Positions 26,501 to 38,500 of a stretch of 64,000 nt of DNA are shown here, piece after piece (position 1 is the stretch's first letter; every line of letters starts with the position of its first letter). Made by a program: the position numbers and the translations under genes. Under the pieces are notes generated by a model, which had not been told where the DNA came from, searched no databases, and saw only the letters and a program-made list of their open reading frames with translations. Source of the stretch: Pycnopodia helianthoides. Lineage: Eukaryota > Echinodermata > Asteroidea > Forcipulatida > Asteriidae. Location: positions 2,705,538 through 2,769,537 of the forward strand of contig CM063254.1 in assembly GCA_032158295.1 (NCBI GenBank), given 5' to 3'.

Positions 26501-29500
26501 AGTTTTGATGATAATGTATTTCTTGAGTAATTACCAAAAGTATCTACTGCCTTTAATCTGTACATGTCTTCCCCCTCCCCCAAATCACACCATGTACCTC
26601 TTAGATATGGTGACATGCGTCGAGAGGTAGGATTTGAGATCATCCGTACCATGTGGAACTACTTGGGTAAGAACAAGATCCGTTTCATCCCTGAGATGAC
26701 CGGGCCGTTCTTGGAGGTTACCCTTGTACCGGAGACTGAGCTTCGGAAGGCCACGCTGCCGATCTTCTTTGACATGATGCAATGTGAATGCAATGTCAGA
26801 GGAAACTTCAAGGAGGTAAGTTAGCTGCCCTAGATGTTTGATGGGATACTGTAAAAAAAAACCATGTGCACTTTGTTTACATCTAAACTGCCCTCTATTG
26901 AATTCTTGAGCTTATGTCGGACACAATGACAGGAATGCCACATGTCTCGTTCCATCATCAGTGTCTTGAGTTCATTAACAGTTGCGGCGCCATGGTCTTC
27001 CATCAGGGTCTTGACCATGGTTTTGGAAGAACGCTCCTGGTTCAACTTCCCATGGGTCGATTCCCAGATGATGACTTGCTCGGCGGTATCGGTGCGATTC
27101 TTGTTTTGCTTAAATTTCATGGAGGAGTACCGTCAATGGTCACATAATTCAAAGGCAATCTGACGCATAATGTCACTTCTAAAACAAAAGGGTGTTTAGT
27201 GTTAGATGCTTTAAATCTGGGGAAATATGAATAAAATTTAAATGGATTTTTTTTCCCCCAAAATCCATGTTTCCTTTCTGTCAAATAATTACTTTGGAGA
27301 CAAACTCCAGTTACAAGGAGCTCCAAAATCTTCAAAAGCAATTTGATGAAATCCATAAAAGATGGACCGTATAGTAAATGCATCTTTGTCTTCTTTTCTA
27401 AGTTTGAGCGTGAGATCATCAGTCAGTTGGAGTCCTCGTGGAAGGAGGTCATGGAGATGAACATTACGTGGAGCTGTTCGGACAGATGTGAGTAGCAAAA
27501 ATTCTGTATTACAAAACTTACTGTGAGTAAGGTTTGATTTTTGTTCATGGGATGAAAGTTAAGAGGAGACTTTAAGCTTTTCAGCTGATTTTCTCATTTT
27601 GGGTTTTTCAGCTGTGCCATTGAAAATTGAGAAACCCAGGACAAAGTCTTGCTGTGCCTTGGCACTTTCCTCTTTTTTTTTTTTTTTGGCAAGACTGCAG
27701 TTGCATGCCTGAACTTTGTTTCTTGTTGACAACCATGTAATGATCTTGTCTTGGAAGACATGGTGGTTTCGAGAAGAACCAGTGGTGAGATAAGTCTTGC
27801 AGCTTTGAAGAGTTCACTCTCCTGATTAATATGTTCTTTGTGTAATATGCCTTATGTTACCGGGCATGCTAGTTGGTCTAGTAGTAAAGCATCTGCTTTG
27901 GAATGGCGGATGGGGGTTGAATGCCTGTGGATTTTTACCGCAGGACTTGGGAAAGCACTACACTAAGTATACAGTGTTTACACATTGGTGTAGGGTAAAA
28001 ACCCAAACAACATGTAATTTATATTTTTCCATACAATTTGGCTTCAAAGACTGAACACTAAAACAGTATTGATAACTATCACAAAAAAATGTTGAGTTTC
28101 AAACTGGTCGCTGATTATAAAGTTCATACCAGTACCAATCCTCCACAGAAATATTTTCATCTGAGTATTCAAAGTCAAGGAAATAGCATTTGAAGATTCA
28201 AAAATTTCAATTGCCGCAAAATAAACCTTGTATATATAAACAAAGCGTTCCAACAACAAAAGCTTGACCACCAAACTTTATGAAGATTGGTTGTATGGTT
28301 TGTTTGTTGAAAAACTTGAGGACGGAAAGGAAATTACTCTTTCTTTTCTTTAAGACATTATTTTGTCTTACTATAATCATAACAACCGTTCCACCCTTGT
28401 AGTATCGGTGAGTACTGCACCCAGCATCCGAACCGATTGGGTAGTGAGGGAATGACATTTGTCAAGTTGGTTCGAGACCTGATGGGAAGGCTTCTGGACT
28501 ACAGGGACATCATCCATGAAGAGAGCAAAGAGAATAGGATGAGCTGTACTGTCAATCTGTTGGTAAGTCAAAAAGGGACCAAGAGTGGAGCCTTGAGGAA
28601 CCCCACATCTCTGCTCTTGTCAATGAAAAGGACTACATACCACTTATTAATTTCTTTTTGCGAATTAAAGGTTAAAAGGGTTAGTATAAGTATATATCCA
28701 AGACACCACAATCAGTTTCAACCCCCAATGAAGGATAAGTGGGCCAAGTATTGAGCCTTGTGGCACACCATATTCAAGAACAGAAATTAACAGGAAGACC
28801 AAGGACATGGTGCTCAGAGAATTTTATAGGTTGAAAGGCTCAGAAGTGTATCTCCAAGATACCACAATCAATTTTTACCTCCCAATAAGGGATAAGTGGG
28901 CCAAGTATTGAGCCTTGTGGCACACCAATAATCTAAAACAAAAGTGAGACCAAGGGACCTGTGTGCAACCAAGAAAAACAACAACAAACAAACAAACAAA
29001 ACAAACAAACAATGCTTTATTTTCCTTTCAGAATTTCTACAAGGACATTGACAGGCAGGACATGTACGTTCGTTATCTATACAAACTTTGCGATCTACAC
29101 TTGGAGTGTGATAACTACACAGAGGCTGGCTTTGCACTGCAGTTGCACGCAGACAGACTACAAGTGAGTAGAATCAGTGAACAAATCAATGAACTTGTAA
29201 GCAGATTCAATGCACTGTGAAAGGTTCACTGTGAAACATTGTACATGTGCAATTGGTACAGTGTTGATTGTTGACGGCTTGAGATATCCTTGGACCACTA
29301 AGTTGTTGAGGAAAAATTGACTCATGCAAACAAGATGGATGACAAGCGACTGTCTTCTTCTTCTTGCAGTGAATCACCTTCCTGTCATATGACATGGAGT
29401 CTACTGAAGTCAATGTGTATTTGTAGACAATTTGAACTATTTTTCCCTCTGCTGTTGTACATTTTAAGTTGAGATTTTTTTAGATTGATTTATGCATGAA

Positions 29501-32500
29501 TCGTTTCTCAGATTTCTAAGGTTGGTGTTTGTTTGCAAATGCTGTGGCCAGAGATGCGGTTGGTACCCGCTGTCACCCCGCCAAACGTGGATGGATTCAA
29601 CGTTCTTGTGGAAATACCGTGACAGTTTTTGGCTGTTTTCTCAGCAAGTAGACACTGACTGTATTCAGCTGAAACTTTCACATGTGACTTTTATTGTATG
29701 TTTCTTTATGATTTTACTGATAAATCAGCATTATTTGACAAAAAGCACTCCATGACCCTCCCCTTTAAGGGAAGTTATAAGGACAGTTGTGCTCACTGCA
29801 GACAGATATCAAGGTTTCTTATATTTGATTTATCATCTTATTCACTTTCAGTGGTCTGACAGACCCTTGTTGACACACAGCGATAAATACCCAGAGGCAC
29901 AGACGGAAAGGGAGTTGAAGGAGCTACTCTACTATGACATCATTGACTTCTTTGACAAGGGCAAGGTACATCATGGATTCTTGGATCGGACTACACTGAT
30001 CCATTTGATGTGATCTGATTTCAGTTTATTTAGATTAAAAAACAGTCTGTTCTGTCTGTATTAACTCTATTGTGATTGTTTTTTTGTATGGGCACTCCCT
30101 AACACAAGCTGTGCTTCTTTGGCTGTGCCCCCAGTTCTTAAAATTCTGGTATCACTTTGCTTACGTCTCCGGTGCTGCATATTCTTAAGGAGACAGGATG
30201 GTCTCAAGACTGCCATTGGCTTATCGGACAGGATTTGTAATAATGTCAGAGCCTTTGAGACTTGTTTTAAATCACCTGATAAATGCTTTTTACTGTTATT
30301 GATTTCCAGATGTGGGAGAAAGGAATCCTGATGTGTAAAGAGTTACAGATTCAGTATGAAAAGGAACTGTTTGATTACATCCAACTCGGTGAACTGCTGG
30401 TGAGTTTTTCACTTTTCACGAAGGTGTTTTGACCGGTGTCGCGGTCTCAGATGTCCGGTGTGTTAAAAGCTCCGGACTACCAAATATGGTAGTATTACGT
30501 CATGCTAATCACATAATCGAGTATTTGAGGAGCAGGAATTACAGACAAGGTTCTTCTGAAAGTGACTGAACAGAAAAGAATCGGAAAAGAAGAAAAAAAA
30601 TAGGTCTCTGAGATTTATTCGCGGCGTCCGAAAAGAAGAAAAAAAATAGGTCTCTGAGATTTATTCGCGGCGTCCACAGATGCAGAGCACGGGAAACCCA
30701 CGCCCACAACGACAGCATGCTGAAACGCCCGGCTACGTCATCCGGAAAGCTTGGCTCGCCGGACATCTGAGACCGTGATTGCAGCGTGCCGAAATGCCCG
30801 GTGACGTCACCCGGAACTTTTAGCACACCGGCCATCTGAGACCGCGACACCAGGCTCAGTGCATCATTCTCTCATGCAAGTTCTGTGCCCAATTTTTGGC
30901 GCTGCTCACAGAATTCTGCACTTAATGGCGCTGTGGGAAGTGTGTGTTCCTACATGTCCTATGGGCCGTAAAATTGGCCCCTTGTGACAAAGTCATCGGG
31001 GTCTTCCATGGTCTGAATTTGGTGTAAACTGTCACACTTACTGTGTAAGAGTAGAAGTGCAATAAAATTGTATTCGGACATGTTTGATTCCTCTGAAGTG
31101 ATCTAGTGAGGTTTGTGGAGACACCATGTACACAAAAACTTGCTCTTTTTGAGTTGTGGTGGTTCAAAAGAAAAACGTTGTGATTCGCTACTTAGCATTT
31201 CAATCAGTATGCTCTGATCGTCTTTAGGAGAATGTTGTATGCTGCTTGAGTACTGCTGAAGAGGTTTAACCAACAGGTGGGCTTAGCTCAATGATGCCTG
31301 GAGGTGAGAAACCGGATAGGATAAGCTTGGCTTAGCTCGATGATGCACGAAGGCAGGAGCTGGAACTGGATCATACTAGGAGTAGATGGGGAGTGTGTGC
31401 TCACTGAACTGTGTCAGTTGGTAACAAGCACTGGAACAGGGAGCCTAGTGGAGACTGAGGGCTATAGATAACCCAAGTCTCTGAAGGGTCGGCACTTCTC
31501 CAAAGGGATGAATCATTTTTCACAAGGATTGTACTTGTTCTTGTTCTTGGAGGCATATTTACTTCATCCCATTACCAAACATTTTTGATTTGTCAATGTT
31601 TTTGTTTATGTTGTTTTGTTATTTTAGCAAAGAATGGCCCACTTATATGACAAGATCATGAGAATTCCGAGGCCAGCACCAGAGTATTTCAAAGTGATGT
31701 ACATCGGTCATGGGTTCCCGTCATTCCTCAGGGTAAGTCCCACAAATTGTCTTCATTTTTGTCTTCTTTCAAATCCTGTGAACTCAATATTTTGCTGGAT
31801 GTAATAATTGCATTGGGGAGAAAGGAATAATTTGGGTTTTACAATGAAGTGCTGATAAAATGGACCAAGTATGGATCCCTGGAGTACCTCAAACCTCTCT
31901 TAATCTCAGTTTGAAGCAATCTGTGGCACCAGTGTAACACCTTGGTTACTCAACTTTGGAAAGAGTTGCATCTTGTACCCTTGTAAACACCGGTTTTGCC
32001 ATGCAACTAGGTTGATCTTACACCATTGGTTTTGTTTATGTTGGAATGTTTAACAAAGGCACAAACTTGTTGCAGTTTTGAAAATCTGTGATTTCAGCAA
32101 GGTCGTAACTCATTATAGGACCTTGCTGTATTAACATGACGATATGAGCCAAGACAAACAAACAAACATTCCTACTAACACTAGTACGTGTAAGTGGTGT
32201 TTGAAGCTTTGAATGGTGTGGATAATAAGGTAACTATGAGCAGCATACTTGCGGGTACAACCGTGTATGCAACTTTGTGGGGAGAAGTGTTGGTTCTGAG
32301 AAGAATTGTTGTGGTCTCGACGTTTTGAACAGCATACTCTGCTTGTATTCAGGAGAAACAAAAGAGTTTTTTACATGACCCCCAAATTTACTATTTGTAG
32401 GCCAGACGACCACTCCAAGGTGAGGGCTATACATGAGGGCTATACATAATGATTTGGGCTGCGACCCAAATCAACTGTCACCAGGGGCATGTTGCCGCCT

Positions 32501-35500
32501 TCTTTTCTGTCTGAAACAGAGTTGCCCCCTTCACAGTCTGTAAGGATGTAGGCATGGGTATCATCCGCTAAGAGCCTGGCTGGTAGAGCAGAATGCACTT
32601 ATACCTTCCCAACTTTTTACAAGCAATTATGGTTAATTGTCTAGCTCAAGTGTCTTGACCGAGATTCGAACCCACACTCTGCTGCTGGCAACACCAGAGC
32701 TTGGGTCCGGTGAACTAGACCGCTCGGCCACGACACACTGTTAGCTGCCTTAACGGGATTTTCGACTGTCATCAGTTCATGCGTTTGATTTCAGAATAAA
32801 GTGTTCATCTACAGAGGCAAGGAGTACGAGAGACTCGCTGACTTTGTAGCGCAGTTGCAGCAGCAGTTCCCCAATGCTTCCTATGATGAACAAGACAACA
32901 CCACCAGACAGCGAGCAGAAGATGTCCAAACAGCAAAGTATCCTTGTCAATTGTACACACCTCTTATTGGCGAGGATAATTTGAATAAATTCACACCTCA
33001 AGACACGAACGAGTTGGCCTTCTGTTTAAGATTGTTCACCCAGGGGTTATGCCCAGGATTTTTCAAAACTGGGGGGGCATTGTGGACCCAAATATTTGGC
33101 CAGCAAAGATTATGTTGCGCCTTCAGCGCTCTATAATCTTTGCTGGAATGCTAAAAAACTATTTCTTTTGCATACGTAAATTCTCAAAGAAACTCTTGCT
33201 CAGCCATTTCCTATAGATAGGTTTGCAGCAGACGTGAATGGCCATCTTTACAGGCAGCTTTAGAACAAACCCAGTGTGCGATTCGTGTAGAACGGCGTGC
33301 AAACGCGCAGCATTTCACAAAACTCATTGCAGGTTGGTATGAACAACGCGTGTTCGTTAATAAGTTGGCGTTTGACGCACCTGCAAGCCAAAATGCAATT
33401 TGCCCGTAAAGATGGCGTCTACTGGGAACTATCTATGGGCTTCTGGTAATCAGCGGAGCCAGTTTGTATAAAGTTAGCATGGCTCTCAGTGGAATTGCTC
33501 ACTCTTACGGATGTGATATCTAGTTCCAGATATGACCTGCAAATGACCTGCAAACTTTTTTTAGGGACCACAGTTGTTGAGAGACATATGCAATTGACAC
33601 ATTTGGGCAGTTTGTACGGATTTGCTTTCTTTAACCATGTAATTCAGTTCTTCAAGTTGTTCCAGTTCAGCCGTTGAGGGAAGACAAGAAGGAATTCAAC
33701 GGGAAAACAATATGTGATCAGATTCTAAGGTGAGAGCTCCACAGGCACAATAGGCCCAAATTCGTCATTCGACGAAAGAAATAATTTTTAAAGAATTTTT
33801 TTTTCTTTTAATGGATTTTGATAGATGGTGCTGTTTTAAAGTGAAAAACTTCACAGAAAAATACATGCCATGCACAATGCACAAAATAGTATATACCGTA
33901 ATTTCCTGCGGATAAGTCTTATCGACTTTCAACAGCACAAAAACATCCCTGCTCTTATCTACTGATGCGCCTTATCTGGTAATGCTTGATTTCAATGTGA
34001 TGTTCAGTGTGTAAAATCTTACAATTTTATACTGTAAAATAATCTTTTCTTTCATCCAGAGTAATCCTGCGTGTTATAATTTTATTAAAATCAAACCTTC
34101 ACCGTACACCCGTTGTGTAACTTTAAAAAAGCTTCGACGAAACTTACCGAAGAACGAAGTCACTGGCCATGCTGCTGCCCACAATAGTAACAATAATACC
34201 GGCGCGAACCAGCAACGACAAGCTTGCACAACAGAGGTTTGACATTCTCATTGTGAAAGCCTTATTATGAGAGCACCCTCTAGCGTTTGGTAGTTCTTTC
34301 ATGTAGTGTAGCAATGCAAAAATGCCTGATAACAAAGACTAGCAGCTGATTCATTAGGAAACGTTAGCACAACGTTTTTGTGTGCGCGCTCGTTGCGTGA
34401 AAAGAAAGGCCATAAAGCTGTTTTTAGAAAAACAATCTTAAAACAAAAATGAACACACACAAAATAAAAAAGATAGTAGCAATGTTTTACTTACATTCGT
34501 GATTTACAAAAATTACAATCCCTTTTAGTGTTTATGGTTAATGTCATACCAACACAATGACCCCCATAAGTGGTGATGTACCAACCGTGAATGGGTTTGC
34601 AATCCTCTTACTATGTAAACATTCTTGCGCCTTCTCTACCAATGCGCCTTATCTGTTGGGTTTGATTTTTTTGGGGTAATTTTAGGGGACTGCGCCTTAT
34701 GCGCCCCGCGTCTTATCCGCAGGAAATTACGGTAGTACATGGCTGATGAAAATTATTTGATGTTCGGGATCTCAACAACAATTCATTTTTAGTTCTTAAT
34801 TATCTACCTATTATTGGCGGTTTTATTTTTGCAATAATTTAAATGTAAGCTTAAATCTGTCTTGAATTTACACAAAAATAGCTATTTAAAATTCAAGATA
34901 TATACCTGGAGGTCGCAGGTTCAGGTCCCGCTCTAGTCAATTTTTCTTTGTTCGACCCAAATTAGTTAAAATTTAAATGTAAATTGCTCGCATCAAATCA
35001 GCAACAAAAATGGACCTAGTATCTTTAAAATAATAAGAATTTAAAAGTTCTTTTTGACGCATCAATATAAGAATCACTGCCTACTTTTGATGTGTTTTTG
35101 TATTTCAGCTACTATGCAGTAAATGAGGTGATCAAGTTCTCCTATTCAAGAGCCTTCCACAGAGAAACAAAAGACAAGGAAAACGAATTCAAGGCAAGAT
35201 TTGAAAAAACAATACCAACCATTTCTTGTAGAAAGTCATTCAACCTTTTAAAGTGCACATCCGCTATTCTACATTACAAGTTTTGTATAAAATGTGTTAC
35301 TTATTTAATTGTTTTGAACTGTTTTCCAGTATATTTTTTAAAAGTCTAATTTACTTGCAGAGTCTTGGTCAGGACTTGTCTGATGTCTCAACTCTCTAAA
35401 CTTTGAATCTATCTTCGACTGCAAGGTCCGGTTACAAGATTGTTGTTTGTTTTCTTATTTTTATTGGATGATGATTGTTTTTTCTTAGTTTCTACTCTTT

Positions 35501-38500
35501 TTGAAGCTCTGTGTTTTTATTGTACTTCATTAATGTATTGTGTTTTTTTAGTGATTATATGAATTTTCTATGACATGTGTACATCTCTGTTCTTAATATT
35601 TGTTATTTTCTTATCTATTTTGCTTGCCTTTCTTTAAATAATATACATCTTTAGAGTATCCATTTGTAATTCTGTATTTTGTATTGGTGCTGTCTGTTTT
35701 ACTTTATAGTCTGCAAGGACAACATAGCGCAGTTAAGGCTTCTTAGTGTTGATCTGCAAGATATAATAAATGTCTATTCATTTTATGTTTATACAATAAG
35801 GGTTTGATTACATTGAAGTGCATGGTGACGGACATTTTTAAGTACCTATGAGGTGAAACCTGAGGACTATTCCATTTCTCGAGGCGAGGCAGAGTTAAAT
35901 GGAATAGCCAGATTCCACAAGTGATTGTATTCTGCAGCAATACACGACCGAAATGCATTCAATGTTTGTTTCATATAATTCACAAATAGATCCTTGTCAT
36001 TTGAAAAAAAATTCACAATGAATACAAAAAAGATACAGAAACTTGTCCACCCCACACTCCGAATATTCTACAAACCCCTTCTAAACAATGTGAGCATCTT
36101 AATGGGAACACAAACTTATCCGTCCTGACACAACCTTGCCTCATTTGAACAAACGGATGGGGAACGATTAGTTTGAAAACGGCGCTGTGAAAGGTCCAAT
36201 AATTTTTCATATTGGATAAGCCTATCCATTGTTAAATTTCATAGCGTTGATGTAATAAATACATGGCAGAACAATGGATGACATGTGGCGTGTGTTCCAC
36301 CAATCAAATGACAAGGATCTGTGTGTGTGGTATTGTAACATTATTTGATTGTTTTGTTCGTTGGTTTGCTGCAGACTATGTGTATAGAGAGAACGTATTT
36401 CACCACAGCCTACAAACTACCAGGGAATCTCAGATGGTTTGAAGTTGCTAAAACATCCTCGGTATGTAACCTCAGGTTACTTTTCCTCTTCCTAATTGTT
36501 GTTTTCTTTTCTGAAAGTTCCAGATACCCCTAGCCCAAAGGAAAGTAACCATTTAAAAATTTGACAGTATACAAGTATAACATGGTTTGAGGGTTGACAG
36601 TCGATGTTATTTCCCCGAGGTACTGGAAGTTGACGAACCAGATTGACAACTTCCAATACCAAGGGAAGCTAACATCGGCTGTTCACCCCGAAATAAAACA
36701 TGTTTATTTTACTATACCTGGTACTTCTCTAGTTCGGCTTCATTGAGCTCGGGAAAAAAAACAGATTGACATTTACATGTGCCGCCATCTTTAGCAAGGG
36801 CGATGTTTGAGCTTGTGTACTGCACCTGTGCGCCAGTTCCATGAACGCTTCGTAAAGGTATGCATAGCAGACTATTGCACATGCGACAGGCGACTATTGC
36901 ACATGCGATAGGCTACTACACATGCGTATTTACCTTGTGCGTGACTTTTGCACATGCGACAGTCTACTACGCATGCCTATGTGCATGATTAATGGCATAT
37001 TGGATTAACCCCTTCAGCGCTTTTGTAAAGCAGCTTGGGGTTTATACTCCCCAGGGAGTTGAGACAGTTTAAGGACTGGTCTAAATATGCCTGATGAACG
37101 GGGATATTATTGTTGTCAAGCGACTTGATCTACCTAATGGGATATACACTATAAAAGAACCAAATTTTGTTCTTATAGAATTGAGCCATATTGTGGAAGT
37201 GGAAATTAGTGCTACGCAGTTCATTAAAATCTACATCCCTCCAACCCCCCAAAACCTAACATATACAACTCCTCGGCTGTTCATTTGATTGCCTCTTTTT
37301 CCGAGGCATAGAAAACAAAAAACTCTGAACAACGTTTTGTATATCAGACAGTTTTCTCTTTCTGTTGCATGTCTTAACAACAAATTAATGCAAGCAGTCT
37401 CAAATTCTCTTTATTCTTAAAATAGTTTTTCTGATAATCATATGTGTTTCACTTTAGCGTGATTCATCGTTTGATTTTGATAATAATTTTGTCCCCCCCC
37501 CAAGGTGGAGCTGTCACCGATCAGCAACGCCATCGAGAACATGGAGGATGTGAACAGCAAACTGAAACAGATGGTGGGACAGTACCAGGCAGACTCCACC
37601 CTTCCCTTGAACCCGCTCAGTCTGCAGCTCAATGGTGTGATCGACTCGGCGGTCATGGGAGGTCCGGCCAAATATGAACAGGTACTTCATAATTTGTCAC
37701 TGGTCTCTTTGTAGGACCAGCTAGAAATAGACCCTTCCCATGAAAAATGTATATTGAACTTTGCGTGTGCGCACTCTTCCTGCTGGTTGGCAATATGAGT
37801 CAGCATAGACTTTAAAGGAACATTACAGAATTGGTAAGAAAAAACTTGTAAAGTATACTTTTTTATCACAGATTTACATAAAACTTACACGGTCTAATGA
37901 TGATGATAGTAGAAAACATCCCTTGAAATATTTCTGTCTGAAATGCCATATTTGATGAGAAATAACTAAACTAATTTTCCGATTGGAGTTTATTGCTCAG
38001 TAAGCGTTTTGTTCATTTGTTGAATCTATATGATTTCATGCAAATGTGTAATCGGTTTTTCACTATTTTCTCGTGACCCAGATGGCCGATCCATCTCAAA
38101 CTTCTACAGGTTTGTCAGTTTATGTATATGGTGGATTACATAAAGTGCTTACACTGCCAGCAACTGTTTTGTTAGCAAAAAACAATTCTGTATTGTTCCT
38201 TTAAGAGTTTCCTTAGCATAAAACAATTGTACTTACCAGAATAAGGTCGCCAGCCAAATTTCCTCTGTGAAATTGGGTCCAGTGCATGAATTTGTAAGCA
38301 CTATGTCCATTTGATTCCGCAGGCATTCTGTACTGATGCGTACGCCAGTAAGCACCCAGAGAATGCCATCCATATCTCCAGACTCAAGGAACTTTTTGCC
38401 GAGCAGGTAAGAAATCCATGAACAATTCTTGTTACTGCAAGTCGTTTCAAGATAAGTAACGCCATGAAATGTGGCCGTGGTGTGTCTTCTCGTAAATCGT

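Noticed and set aside
26830..27163. Open frames on both strands between exons 26 and 27
   Set aside because: Considered as a transposase remnant, but no recognisable motif was found. It is probably old repeat sequence without coding function.
6457..27487. DOCK1 as a decaying pseudogene or a programmed frameshift gene
   Set aside because: All other exons are intact with correct phases, and the three changes are single-base homopolymer changes with no slippery-site structure. Sequence error is the simpler explanation.
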